From Pseudomonas sp. NBRC 111124 (lineage in GTDB: Bacteria; Pseudomonadota; Gammaproteobacteria; Pseudomonadales; Pseudomonadaceae), in NCBI RefSeq assembly GCF_001320245.1, contig NZ_BCBA01000004.1, positions 118,913 through 182,912 on the forward strand: a stretch of 64,000 nt of DNA, read 5' to 3'. The notes under the pieces were generated by a model. That model saw only the letters and a program-made list of their open reading frames with translations. It ran no database searches and was not told the DNA's origin. Within the stretch, counting starts at the first letter, position 1, and every line of letters begins with the position of its first letter. The translations under genes and the position numbers were made by a program. This document shows positions 53,643 to 62,560 of this stretch, in pieces.

Positions 53643-54053
53643 TCAGCCCTGCCCCTGCAGGGCGTCGAAGGCTTTCAGCAGGTCGGTCATGGCCGCCTTG
53701 CATTCGCCCTGTTGCGGCTGGCTGGCCCGCAGCGCATCCAGCGCATGGTCGATCGCCTTGTCCAGCACATGCCAGTCGCTGGCAGCACGCGGCTTGATGC
53801 CGGCCTCGGCGTCGTCCCAGGTCTTCTCCAGGTCCTTGATGCGCGCCTTGGCGCCCGGCAGGTCCTGGGCATCCACCTTGGCGGCGACATCCACGGCAAT
53901 GGTGCGAAATGCGCTGAGGTCGCCCAGCTTGGTCGGGGCATGGATGCCCGCAGGCTGGGCTGGCTCATCCGGCTTGGAACAGCCTTGGGTGATCAGCAGT
54001 GCGCTGGCGACACAGGCGACGGCCAGCGATTTGAGCAGAACGTTGGAAATCAT
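53643..54053 (-). CDS. Small predicted lipoprotein
   Basis: The 136-residue protein starts at 54053 (MISNVLLKSLAVACVASALL) and has a lipobox LITQGC, so it should be lipid-anchored after processing. The mature part is mostly helical (DLPGAKARIKDLEKTWDDAE, then WHVLDKAIDHALDALRA). It follows the COG4705 membrane gene by 16 nt on the same strand and is probably co-transcribed with it. An in-frame extension to 54191 runs through that gene and is rejected. Function unknown. Confidence 0.75.
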   Translation of the reverse strand: MISNVLLKSLAVACVASALLITQGCSKPDEPAQPAGIHAPTKLGDLSAFRTIAVDVAAKVDAQDLPGAKARIKDLEKTWDDAEAGIKPRAASDWHVLDKAIDHALDALRASQPQQGECKAAMTDLLKAFDALQGQG

Positions 54054-54069
54054 CGGTACTACCTCGCTA

Positions 54070-54834
54070 TCAAGGGGCAAGTCGTTTGGATTGGCCGGCA
54101 GCAAACTGGGCCACGCAGACCAGGATGAAAATGACGCAAAGGAAGATCGCACTGGTCCAGGTCGCCCCCATACCGAGGCCACCGTACTCATGGGATTGGG
54201 TCAGCAGGTCACCCAGCGAGGCGCCGAGCGGACGGGTGAGGATGTAGGCCACCCAGAACACCAGCACGGTGCTCGCGCCCAGGCTCCAGGCGAGCAGGCA
54301 AATGCCGATCAGCGCGGCGAAGATGACGCAGCCGACACTGAAGCCAAGCCCCAGCGCCTCAGTCGCCAGGTCCCCGCCGGCCGTGCCCAGGGCGAAGGTG
54401 CACAGGACGGTGGCCCAGTAGAAGCCTTCACGCCGGGTGCTGACGATTTCGCGAATGGACAGGTTGCGTTCGACCGCGTACCAGACTGCGAAATTGATCA
54501 CCAGCAGCACCGAGAAGAACGCCGTGCTGGCGTACAGGCTGATGTCCAGTTCATCGGTGAGGATGTCGGTGATCTGCGTGCCCAGGATGCTCACCAGCAC
54601 CACACACAGCCAATAGATCCAGGGTTCGCAGTTGCGCTTGCGCATCTGCAGGGTCAACGCACCGGCCAGCAGCACGGCCATCACCGCACTGGTGATGGCA
54701 AGGCCCCAGCCGACGTCGACGGCGAGAAAGTCGGCGAAGGTCTCGCCGACCGTGGTAGACATGATCTTGATGATCCAGAAGGACAGCGTCACTTCCGGTA
54801 CCTTGTTGAGCCAACCGCTGCTGGCAGTCTTCAT
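54070..54834 (-). CDS. COG4705-type integral membrane protein
   Basis: The 254-residue protein has about eight hydrophobic segments arranged as two related halves. The first contains KVPEVTLSFWIIKIMSTTVG and GETFADFLAV; the second contains YWATVLCTFALGTAGGDL. This repeated 'GETxxD' layout is typical of the uncharacterised COG4705 family. It forms a unit with the small lipoprotein gene. The nearby two-component system, on the same strand, may regulate it. A transport role is often assumed but not shown. Confidence 0.78.
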   Translation of the reverse strand: MKTASSGWLNKVPEVTLSFWIIKIMSTTVGETFADFLAVDVGWGLAITSAVMAVLLAGALTLQMRKRNCEPWIYWLCVVLVSILGTQITDILTDELDISLYASTAFFSVLLVINFAVWYAVERNLSIREIVSTRREGFYWATVLCTFALGTAGGDLATEALGLGFSVGCVIFAALIGICLLAWSLGASTVLVFWVAYILTRPLGASLGDLLTQSHEYGGLGMGATWTSAIFLCVIFILVCVAQFAAGQSKRLAP

Positions 54835-54932
54835 CCGGTGTACCTCCTACAGTCCCGTCAGGGTTTCTGCAGCGCAGGTTACGGATGAAAACTTAGGTGA
54901 GCCTGAGGGCGCTGCCGAAAGGCCTGGTGAGC

Positions 54933-55346
54933 CTAGAAGTCCACCTTGCCCCGGCCCGCCTTGACGGTGCTGCGCCTGGCTTTTCCGTCGAGGCGGCGGG
55001 TCTTGGAGCCGAGGGTCGGCTTGGTGGGGCGGCGCTTCTTCTCGGTCTTGCCGGCAGTGATGATCAATTCGGCAAGACGCGCCAGGGCGTCTGCGCGGTT
55101 CTGCTCCTGGGTGCGGTACTGCTGCGCCTTGATGATCAGCACGCCGTCGCCGGTAATGCGACTGTCGCGCAGTGCCAGCAGCCGCTCCTTGTAGAACTCA
55201 GGCAGCGACGAGGCGCGAATGTCGAAACGCAGGTGCACGGCGCTGGACACCTTGTTGACATTCTGCCCGCCGGCACCTTGCGCGCGGATGTAGCTCAGTT
55301 CGATTTCGGCATCCGGCAGATGCACGTTGTTGGAGATGGTCAGCAT
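54933..55346 (-). CDS. arfB: Alternative ribosome-rescue factor ArfB
   Basis: The 137-residue protein rescues ribosomes stalled at the ends of broken mRNAs by hydrolysing peptidyl-tRNA. The catalytic GGQ motif is at residues 26-28 ([19 protein letters not shown]). The lysine/arginine-rich tail ([19 protein letters not shown]) is the segment that enters the empty mRNA channel. The start at 55346 ([20 protein letters not shown]) is standard for the family, so the ATG at 55373 is rejected. It is a single gene. Confidence 0.92.
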   Translation of the reverse strand: MLTISNNVHLPDAEIELSYIRAQGAGGQNVNKVSSAVHLRFDIRASSLPEFYKERLLALRDSRITGDGVLIIKAQQYRTQEQNRADALARLAELIITAGKTEKKRRPTKPTLGSKTRRLDGKARRSTVKAGRGKVDF

Positions 55347-55444
55347 GACACGGCCTTTGTGATTGCCCTCCATTATCTGCGCGTAATGCGGTCGAGTCGA
55401 TCATCAGACGTACAGCGCCTGGTGCGCGGGCATTTACTGCGTTG

Positions 55445-56686
55445 TCAGGTAAAGCGTTCGACCTGCGCCGGCGTACGGCGCATCAGCACTTTGCCGTTGC
55501 GCACCGACACCAGCGCATGGCCCTGGCTGCGGACCATCTCGTAATCATCCGGCGCCGACAGCAGCAGCAAGTTGGCCGGCCGGCCGACCTCGATGCCATA
55601 GCGCTCGCCGAGGTTGAGGGTGCGGGCGCTGTTGTCGGTGATCAGGTCCAGGCTGCGTTGCAAGTCTTCGTAGCCGAGCATGTGGCAGATGTGCAGGCCG
55701 GCTTCGAGAATGCGCAGGATGTTGCCGTTGCCCAGCGGGTACCACGGGTCGACGATCGAATCCTGGCCGAAGCACACGTTCATCCCGGCTCGGTCGATTT
55801 CGGCCACGCGGGTTAGCCCGCGGCGCTTGGGGTAACCGTCGTAGCGGCCTTGCAGGTGGATGCTTTCGGTGGGGCACGAGACGAAGTTGATGCCCGACAT
55901 CTTCAGCAGGCGGAACAGCTTGTAGCAGTAGGCGTTGTCGTAGGAGCCCATGGCCACCGTGTGGCTGGCCGTGACCCGCGCGCCCATGCCACGCACCCGC
56001 GCCTCTTCGGCCAGCACTTCAAGGAAGCGCGACTGCGGGTCGTCGGTTTCGTCGCAATGCACGTCCACCAGGCAGCCGGTGCGCTCGGCCAGGTCCATCA
56101 GGAACTTGATTGACGTCACGCCCTGGTCGCGGGTGTTCTCGAAATGCGGAATGCCGCCGACAACATCGGCGCCCATGGCCACCGCTTCGGTCATCAGCGC
56201 CCGGCCATTGGCGTAGGATTCGATGCCCTCTTGGGGGAAAGCCACGATCTGCAGGTCGACCAGATGGCGGACTTCCTCGCGCACCTCGACCATGGCCTTG
56301 AGCGCAGTGAGCTTGGGGTCGGTGACGTCGACATGGGTGCGCACGTGCTGGATGCCGTGGTCGACCAGCATGCCGATGGTTTTCTTGGCGCGGGTCTTGA
56401 TGTCGTCGTGGGTGGTGATTTCCTTGCGCTCGGCCCAGCGTTCGATGCCTTCGAACAAGGTGCCGCTCATGTTCCACTTCGGCTCGCCCGCCGTGAGGGT
56501 GGCATCGAGGTGGATGTGCGGTTCGACGAAGGGCGCCACTACCAGGTTCTGCTGGGCGTCCAGGTCATGCGGGCTGGCCAGCGCGGCCACGTCGGCCTGA
56601 GCCGTGATGGCGGCGATGCGTTCGCCGTCCAGCTCGATGCGAAACAGGCCGGTCTTGCCACGCAGGCGGGCATTGATGATGTTCAT
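55445..56686 (-). CDS. codA: Cytosine deaminase
   Basis: The 413-residue amidohydrolase converts cytosine to uracil and ammonia for pyrimidine salvage. Metal-binding motif EPHIHLDATL, the catalytic-region HCDETDD and the late Asp in FGQDSIVDPWYPLG are all present, as in E. coli CodA. The ribosome site AAGGAG lies within the last codons of the regulator remnant upstream, and the permease gene codB is further upstream on the same strand. The operon reads codB, regulator remnant, codA. Confidence 0.92.
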   Translation of the reverse strand: MNIINARLRGKTGLFRIELDGERIAAITAQADVAALASPHDLDAQQNLVVAPFVEPHIHLDATLTAGEPKWNMSGTLFEGIERWAERKEITTHDDIKTRAKKTIGMLVDHGIQHVRTHVDVTDPKLTALKAMVEVREEVRHLVDLQIVAFPQEGIESYANGRALMTEAVAMGADVVGGIPHFENTRDQGVTSIKFLMDLAERTGCLVDVHCDETDDPQSRFLEVLAEEARVRGMGARVTASHTVAMGSYDNAYCYKLFRLLKMSGINFVSCPTESIHLQGRYDGYPKRRGLTRVAEIDRAGMNVCFGQDSIVDPWYPLGNGNILRILEAGLHICHMLGYEDLQRSLDLITDNSARTLNLGERYGIEVGRPANLLLLSAPDDYEMVRSQGHALVSVRNGKVLMRRTPAQVERFT

Positions 56687-56690
56687 GGCG

Positions 56691-57063
56691 TTACTCCTTA
56701 CCTTGGTCTTCGTTCATGCGCCACACCAGCATGGCGACAGAAGCGTTCATGCGATAGAGCGGGTCATCGAGGGATTGCCCGCTCAGCTGTTCGATGCGTT
56801 GAATGCATTTGCCCAGGGGTGATCAGCGAACGGTCGACGATGCCTTGCAGCAGGCGCGGCTCATCCAGTGCCAGCTCAAGGTGCCCCGCGCGCTGGCGGG
56901 CGGTGACGAACACCAGCTCACCGCCCATCACCCACTCAGCGATACCCTCGTTTTCCGCCACGTAAGGCCAGCGCACCCGCCGCTGCAGGTTGCGTGCGCC
57001 AGCACGCACGGTCATCTCCTCCAGACCCGGCAGGTGCAGGATTTCGTCCAGCGCCAGGCTCAC
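56691..57063 (-). pseudogene. Remnant of a PucR-family regulator, internally deleted and frameshifted
   Basis: The start overlaps the codB stop (GTGA, 57060-57063). About 85 codons match a PucR N-terminal domain (SLALDEILHLPGLEEMTVRA, then VAENEGIAEWVMGGELVFVT). That frame then runs into unrelated codons and stops at 56764. In another frame, from about 56813 to the TAA at 56691, the typical PucR C-terminal end appears (CIQRIEQLSGQSLDDPLYRM). A full protein is roughly 500 residues, so most of the middle has been lost. The remnant still carries the ribosome site for codA. It presumably once regulated the cod genes. Confidence 0.75.
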
Positions 57064-58325
57064 GGCTCGACGCCCGCCTGGCCCAGTGCCCGGCGCCGGC
57101 CGCTGAGTTCGAGCATGACGATGTAGCACAGGGCCGAGGCGCCAATGCCTACCAGCGGCGCGACCCACGGCGAGGCGTAGGCCAGCACCGCGCCCAGTGC
57201 ATAGGCCCCCAGCCCCATGAAGTTGTAGCGCGGCAGCTGCGCCGAGGCCAGCGCCGGGTACCTGCCACGGTGGCGGTACCAGAAATCGGCCATGATCACA
57301 CCGCCCACCGGCGGAATGATCGAGCCCAGCAGCACCAGAAATGGAATGAGCATTTCGTACATGCCACCGATCGCCAGCCCGATGCCCACCGCCGCCGCCG
57401 CCAGCGTGGCGGTGCGCCGACGCTCGCTGCGCAGCAGGTGGCAGGCGGCTGCCGAGACGTTGTAGATCGTCGGCCCCTGGATGGTCCAGAGGTTCAGGCA
57501 AAGCATCACCACCGCCGCGAACGACAGGCCTTGCAGCATCATCACTTCGACGATGTCGGCCTGCTGGTAGACCATCGCGCACCAGGCCCCGGCCACCACC
57601 ATCAGGCCGTTGCCAAGCAGAAAGGCGACGATGCTGGCCACCACCGCCACCCGCCCGCTGCGCGACAGCCGGGTCCAGTTGGTGGCCTGGGTAGCGCCGC
57701 TGGCGAACGTGCCGAAGACCATGGTCACCGCAGCCGAGAAGGTCATGCTTTCATGGGGCACCACTGCCGCCAGGCCGGCAAAGCCTCCGGCATCGGCGGT
57801 AGCGATGTACATCGACACCAGCAGCAGCGCGAACATCAGCGGCACTGACACCCGCGACAGCAAGTCCAGGCCCTTGAAGCCGATGATCGCGGTGATACTG
57901 AAGCCCAGGCCGAACAGCACCATCAGCGGCACTGTGTAGCCGCCTGCCAGACCCAGCAGTTTGACCAGCACGATCGCCACGGTCCCGGTGCCCCAGGCGT
58001 ACCAGCCCAGTTCCGCGAAGCCCAGGATGAAGTCGGAAAGCCGGCTGCCCGCCTCGCCGAAACAGAAGCGCCCCATCAGCACGGTGTTCAGCCCGCTGCG
58101 CGAGGCGATGAAGGCCAGGGCAGCGGCATACAACGCCAGCAGCGTATTGCCGATGGCAGCCACCCAGAGCATGTCGACGAAGTTGAAGGCCATGCCCAGC
58201 TTGCCACCGGCGAACATGGTGCCGGTGAAGAAGGTAAAGCTGAACAGCACCATGGCAATGGGCAGCAGCCCCTTGCGCGATGACGAGGGGGCTTCGCAAA
58301 GCGGGAATTCGGTGGGTGAGCTCAT
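57060..58325 (-). CDS. codB: Cytosine permease
   Basis: The 421-residue nucleobase:cation symporter (NCS1) family protein has about 12 helices. Conserved motifs include SFTFFTGTMFAGGKLG and FGEAGSRLSDFILGFAELGW. The start at 58325 (MSSPTEFPLCEAPSSSRKG) is preferred to an upstream in-frame ATG at 58427. It imports cytosine for CodA. Its stop overlaps the start of the regulator remnant by 4 nt. No regulator gene remains intact in the operon. Confidence 0.9.
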   Translation of the reverse strand: MSSPTEFPLCEAPSSSRKGLLPIAMVLFSFTFFTGTMFAGGKLGMAFNFVDMLWVAAIGNTLLALYAAALAFIASRSGLNTVLMGRFCFGEAGSRLSDFILGFAELGWYAWGTGTVAIVLVKLLGLAGGYTVPLMVLFGLGFSITAIIGFKGLDLLSRVSVPLMFALLLVSMYIATADAGGFAGLAAVVPHESMTFSAAVTMVFGTFASGATQATNWTRLSRSGRVAVVASIVAFLLGNGLMVVAGAWCAMVYQQADIVEVMMLQGLSFAAVVMLCLNLWTIQGPTIYNVSAAACHLLRSERRRTATLAAAAVGIGLAIGGMYEMLIPFLVLLGSIIPPVGGVIMADFWYRHRGRYPALASAQLPRYNFMGLGAYALGAVLAYASPWVAPLVGIGASALCYIVMLELSGRRRALGQAGVEP

Positions 58326-58566
58326 GGCACGGTGCTCCGGGTTGTCGTTGCGACAGCAGGGAGCAATATGCGGGCCGCTTTTGCCAACCGCGAAAAGCGG
58401 AGAACTGCGGGCAATCGGCACAACCATCCCTGTTCAACCTGCACACTGTCTAGCGATTCAGCGAAACAGACCTGTGCGCCAAGACCTGTTTTGAGGCGAG
58501 CGCGCACCAAAGCGGAACAGCACTGGGTAGTACTCACCCAGACCGCCGCTGGTGCGCGCGCCGCCA

Positions 58567-59463
58567 TCATTCGCTGGCGTTGAGATCCACTTCTTTCCAG
58601 CTGTCATCCGGATCGAAGCGCTTCATGGCCTTGGCAATCTTGTCGCCCTGCGGCCCCAGGTCCTTCTCGAACACCTGCCCGTCGTGGCTGATCATGAAGC
58701 TCATCACGCCGGTGTCGTCGTATTTCGCTGGCCAGGCGACCAGGGCGAAACCGCGGCTCATCTGGTTGCCGATCAGGTAGCTGTAGGCGCCTCCCGGTGC
58801 CGACGGCCCTTGGGCATCGAGGATGCGGAAGTGATAGCCGTACCAGGCATCACCCACCACATCCTTGCCAAACAGCGGCCCCAGCGGGCTGATCTCGCCG
58901 CCCGCTTCGTCCTCCCAGAACAAACCGTCATGCTTGCCGGGCGTGCTGAAGATCTGCTGGGCATATTCCAGTGCGCCGTTGCCGTTGCGGTCCTTCGTGG
59001 CGTAGTCCATCTGCGCGTCGTGATAGGCCAGCACCGACTGCAATGCGGCCAGTTCATTACGGCCGATACGCCGGGCACGGATTTCAGCACTGCCGGCCTT
59101 GAGGTCGAAGCGCCAACCGTTGCTGGCCTTGGTCAAGGGGATGGGCAAGGTCCAGTGTTCAGGGCCCACGGCCAGGATGGCCTTGTTGTCGCCCTGCTTG
59201 TCGATCTGGTGCTGGGCCTTGTACTGCTCCAGGAAGGCATCGACGTCACTGCGCTGCACGCCCTCACGCGGAATGTAGGTGCGCCAGTCTTCACCCAGCA
59301 CCTGGGTCAGACGCGCTTCGTCGGCGTGCTCGACGCCCAGCGCCTGGACGAACGATTCGACCGCTTTCTCAGGCGTCGGGAACACTTCCTGCGCGGCGGC
59401 CAGGTTTGCCCAGGCCAGGCCCAGACCGATCAGCAACCCGGCAATGGTTGTCTTGTTGTTCAT
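58567..59463 (-). CDS. DUF2950 family exported protein
   Basis: The 298-residue protein has a signal peptide (cleavage near LAAAQE). The mature part matches DUF2950, with recognisable NGNGALEYAQQIFSTPGKHDG and PGGAYSYLIGNQMSRGFALVAWP. The family is periplasmic or envelope-located and uncharacterised. It overlaps the DUF3300 gene by 4 nt; the two are regularly paired, so they probably act together. The function is unknown. Confidence 0.85.
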   Translation of the reverse strand: MNNKTTIAGLLIGLGLAWANLAAAQEVFPTPEKAVESFVQALGVEHADEARLTQVLGEDWRTYIPREGVQRSDVDAFLEQYKAQHQIDKQGDNKAILAVGPEHWTLPIPLTKASNGWRFDLKAGSAEIRARRIGRNELAALQSVLAYHDAQMDYATKDRNGNGALEYAQQIFSTPGKHDGLFWEDEAGGEISPLGPLFGKDVVGDAWYGYHFRILDAQGPSAPGGAYSYLIGNQMSRGFALVAWPAKYDDTGVMSFMISHDGQVFEKDLGPQGDKIAKAMKRFDPDDSWKEVDLNASE

Positions 59464-60917
59464 CGACGGCCACCTCCCCCACCGCGACGCGCCGGCGCAC
59501 TGGGCCGGGAAATTTGATGCCCCGCTGCACGGGAAGCGTTGGGCCGCTGGGCGAACGACTGGCTGGTACGGCCACGGTTGGCCTGCGCCGTGGTACGCGA
59601 AGGCGAGCGCACGCCGTCGAAGGCGTTGTTACGCGCGCGGCCAGCGGTGTTGCTCGGGCGGTTCTGCGCGGCCTGACGGGCCTGGCCTTCACCCTGGCGA
59701 CGCGGGTTGTCGCGGGTGTTTTCACGCGTGTTGCGTGGTTCTGTGCGGCGGTCGGCGGGGCGTGCGGTGTTGTTGGCACCTTGCATGCGGTTGCCCACGC
59801 CGCCTTCGGCGCGTGCCTGGCGTGCACTGTCGCGGGCCTCGCGGTTGCTGGTAGCCGGGCGCTCGATGCCTGCGCGGTCCATCGAACTGCGGGCACGGTC
59901 ACGGGCCTGGGCGCGCTGGGCATCATCACCGCGGAACGCAGCACGCTGGCTGGCGCCGTCGAGCTGGCGGCCGTACTGCTGGCGGCTGCGGTTGTCGCGG
60001 TACGGCACGCCATCGCGGTGTGCAGGGTTGTGCTGCCATTTGTTCTGATTGTTGGTGATGCGGTTATTGCCGTTGATGTTGTTGTAGCGGTTGACGTCGA
60101 TATCGACATCGCCGTTGTTCCAGTCGCAATCGCCCCACACCGAATCGATGATCGCCACGCCAGCGCCGAACGCCAGCCCGGCCATCAGTGCGGTGCCCGC
60201 GTAATACATCGGCGACGGCGGGTAGTACACCGGCGGCGAGGCTGGATAGGCCCAGGTGCCGTAGGTGGTGGTCGGGTTGTAGGTGGGCACGTAGACCACC
60301 TGCGGGTCGGCCGGTTGAATAATGATGGTGCTGGTCGAGGAGCTGCTGGCAGGCGCGCTCTGCGAGCCGCCCGAGCTGGCCGGGGCCGCAGCCGGCGCCG
60401 CTGCGGGCGCGGCCTGCACCGTGACGTTCTGGTACTGGTTGCTGGTCAGGTTACCGGCCGCCTGGGCCTGATGGCGCAGGCGCTGCACGCCGGCCATCAC
60501 GTCATCGGGTTGCGCAAGGAAGGCATCGCCCAGGCGCTGGACCCAGACCGGGTCCTGGCCAAGCACCACCAGCACCTGCGGGAACGCCACCAGCGACTGC
60601 ACGCTTGGGTCCCAGGTCTGCTTGGCCACCTGCTTGACCGCGTCGTCGCCCTGGGCCTTGGGGTTGGCCTTGGACCAGGCTACCGCCTCGGTCACCTCGC
60701 CCGGGTAGGTCGACGCCATCAGCACCTGGGCCAGCAGCGGGTCGGGGTACAAGGCAATCGGCGCTAGCATCTGGTCGAGCTGCTCCTGGTTGAACACCGC
60801 CTGCCTGGCTTCGGCAGGCGCCGGGTCGGGCGCCGGCAGATCCTCGGCCAGCGCCTGGCTGGCAACACCGTTAAGGCACAACACTACCGACAAGACGCAT
60901 AACAATGGCATGCGCAT
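59460..60917 (-). CDS. DUF3300 family exported protein with Arg/Gly/Asn-rich tail
   Basis: The 485-residue protein starts at 60917 (MRMPLLCVLSVVLCLNGVAS) with a signal cleaved near ALAED. The DUF3300 domain covers about 25-250 (LDQMLAPIALYPDPLLAQVL, then WSKANPKAQGDDAVKQVAKQ). After an Ala/Ser-rich linker and a short Tyr/Pro hydrophobic stretch (about 215-265) the tail of roughly 200 residues is low-complexity, rich in Arg, Asn, Gln and Ala, ending RRGGGGGRR. The tail could bind polyanions such as nucleic acid or lipopolysaccharide; this is speculation. It is first in a two-gene operon with the DUF2950 gene. Confidence 0.85.
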   Translation of the reverse strand: MRMPLLCVLSVVLCLNGVASQALAEDLPAPDPAPAEARQAVFNQEQLDQMLAPIALYPDPLLAQVLMASTYPGEVTEAVAWSKANPKAQGDDAVKQVAKQTWDPSVQSLVAFPQVLVVLGQDPVWVQRLGDAFLAQPDDVMAGVQRLRHQAQAAGNLTSNQYQNVTVQAAPAAAPAAAPASSGGSQSAPASSSSTSTIIIQPADPQVVYVPTYNPTTTYGTWAYPASPPVYYPPSPMYYAGTALMAGLAFGAGVAIIDSVWGDCDWNNGDVDIDVNRYNNINGNNRITNNQNKWQHNPAHRDGVPYRDNRSRQQYGRQLDGASQRAAFRGDDAQRAQARDRARSSMDRAGIERPATSNREARDSARQARAEGGVGNRMQGANNTARPADRRTEPRNTRENTRDNPRRQGEGQARQAAQNRPSNTAGRARNNAFDGVRSPSRTTAQANRGRTSQSFAQRPNASRAAGHQISRPSAPARRGGGGGRR

Positions 60918-61157
60918 CGCAGTTCCCCATCTGGCCATACCGCGTGAAATGAGTGGATTGCAAACCGGGCAGTCGCTGCCGTGCGGTAAGGGTAGCAAAG
61001 GCGCCGTTTTCGACCACTTTTGTGTCTTTGATTTCAACGCACTAATGGCAACTAGGCTTACTGCCTTTAAATCTAAATCGCCTATCGAAACCGGGCTGTA
61101 CTTAAGCTTCTGTTAGCCCTTCGGGACAATAAACCAACCCAGCAGGAGGCCTGAACC

Positions 61158-61415
61158 ATGGCAACTTCAAGAGCCTGTCGTTTTTGCGTGGCTATGCTGT
61201 TGTGCGCCACCACGTTACAGGGTTGGGCGGCGGTTACCGACCGCGCCGAGCGGCGCCAGCAAGCACGCGAAGTGCGCCAGGAAACCCGCCAGGGGGCGCG
61301 GCAGACCAAACAGGACTGCCGCCACGCCGACCAGAAGAGCAACGCCCGTTGCCGCCAGGACAAGCGCCACACCAAGCAGCAGGGGCGCGAACGCGCAAGG
61401 GATATCAAGTATTGA
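61158..61415 (+). CDS. Small secreted Arg/Gln-rich protein
   Basis: The 85-residue product has a signal peptide (MATSRACRFCVAMLLCATTL, cleavage near GWAA). The mature part of about 60 residues is extremely rich in Arg, Gln, Lys and Asp, with repeated RQE/RQT/RQD motifs and two cysteines (DCRHAD and ARCRQD) that could form a disulfide. AGGAGG sits 8 nt before the ATG, which supports expression. No family is recognised. It lies opposite in direction to the DUF3300 gene. Confidence 0.65.
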   Translation: MATSRACRFCVAMLLCATTLQGWAAVTDRAERRQQAREVRQETRQGARQTKQDCRHADQKSNARCRQDKRHTKQQGRERARDIKY

Positions 61416-61741
61416 GGCCTAGGTGGGGGCTGTTCGAAGAAGCGCCACCAGCGTAGACCCCTTGACGAAAATTCCTACCCCATGGGTTACGGCGGTCGAA
61501 AAATCAGGCGACAACATCATGACGGATGCTAAATCAACGAATGCGGGAAAACCCGAGTGTGAGTCAAGTGTCATCGGCAGCAGTACGCATGACGGCAGCG
61601 TCACTATTTAGCAAGCATCCAGGCGGAGGACTCGCAGCAACCTCAATAGTCACTATCGACAACACCAATTTCTACCCATCGCCAGCAATCAATAACCTAG
61701 CTCCATCGATTCCCACCGCCCGAATCCTGGAGCTACCCCCG
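61416..61741 (+). other. Intergenic stretch without a supported gene
   Basis: The 326-nt interval is somewhat AT-richer than its surroundings. It contains one unsupported ORF (61423-61611, 62 codons, no ribosome site). I see no clear terminator, repeat or RNA. Its last 15 nt include the GGAG site for the small lipoprotein gene. Confidence 0.5.
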
Positions 61742-61993
61742 ATGAACACCACGGCCCGCCTGCTGCTCGCTGCCCTCTCCGCCACCGCGATCGCCGTGCT
61801 CACCGGGTGCGCCAGCCACCCCGAGCTGCGCTCCTACACCGCCGAGGAAACCCGCCAGTTGCAACTCGAATCCATCCAGCGCCAAGGCCTGTCGCTGGAC
61901 GAGTACGAACTGCGCAAGCGCGTCATCGAGCGCTCTGCCAGCCCGCAGGTGATCACCGAGGTTGCCGAAGGTCTGCCTGCCATCAAAGGCTGA
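61742..61993 (+). CDS. Small predicted lipoprotein
   Basis: The 83-residue protein begins MNTTARLLLAALSATAIAVL and has a lipobox LTGC. The remaining 60 residues are helical and charged (AEETRQLQLESIQRQGLSLD, then EYELRKRVIERSASPQ). The start is chosen for the signal sequence and the GGAG 8 nt upstream; an in-frame ATG at 61526 is rejected. The family is not recognised. Confidence 0.7.
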   Translation: MNTTARLLLAALSATAIAVLTGCASHPELRSYTAEETRQLQLESIQRQGLSLDEYELRKRVIERSASPQVITEVAEGLPAIKG

Positions 61994-62071
61994 GTTGAAA
62001 GGCCGACTCAGCGCACTATCATGGCTCAGGCCGGACTGATCGCCTTCAGTCCTTGTCACCGAGGCTGGCCA

Positions 62072-62455
62072 ATGATCGATCACCTGGACCATCTGGTCCT
62101 CACCACCACCGATGTCGAAGCCTGCACCGATTTCTACACCCGCGTGCTGGGCATGCAGCTGGAAACCTTCGGCAACAACCGCCTGGCGCTGCGCTACGGC
62201 AATCAGAAAATCAACATCCACGTCCGCGGCCATGAGTTCGAGCCCAAGGCGCATCTGCCGGTACCGGGCGCGCTGGACCTGTGCTTCATCAGCAAGGTCG
62301 CGCTGGAACAGGTAATCGCTCACCTGCAGAAGGTGCAATGGCCAATCATCGAAGGTCCCGTTGCGCGCACTGGCGCAACCGGCCCGATCCGCTCGGTGTA
62401 CGTACGTGACCCCGACCTGAACCTGATCGAAATCGCCGAACCGCTCGGGGCATGA
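62072..62455 (+). CDS. VOC-superfamily (glyoxalase/bleomycin-resistance fold) protein
   Basis: The 127-residue protein has the paired beta-alpha-beta-beta-beta modules of the VOC fold. The N-terminal metal-type motif is DHLDHLVLTTTDVEACTDFY and the C-terminal is VYVRDPDLNLIEIAEP with its glutamate. The start at 62072 (MIDHLDHLVLT) follows GAGG; the earlier in-frame ATG at 62021 is not used. Close relatives include the STM3117-type lactoylglutathione-lyase-like proteins. The substrate is unknown. Confidence 0.85.
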   Translation: MIDHLDHLVLTTTDVEACTDFYTRVLGMQLETFGNNRLALRYGNQKINIHVRGHEFEPKAHLPVPGALDLCFISKVALEQVIAHLQKVQWPIIEGPVARTGATGPIRSVYVRDPDLNLIEIAEPLGA

Positions 62456-62560
62456 ACTGCCTTGGACCAATGGTCGAGTAACGGCCGCCGCCGGTAGCCC
62501 TGCGGCAACCAACGCAGGTATCCTCGACCGCTCAAGAGCAAGCCTTCCAGGACGGTGACC

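Noticed and set aside
61423..61611. 62-codon ORF in the gap after the Arg/Gln-rich protein
   Set aside because: No ribosome site, signal or motif, and a random-looking translation.
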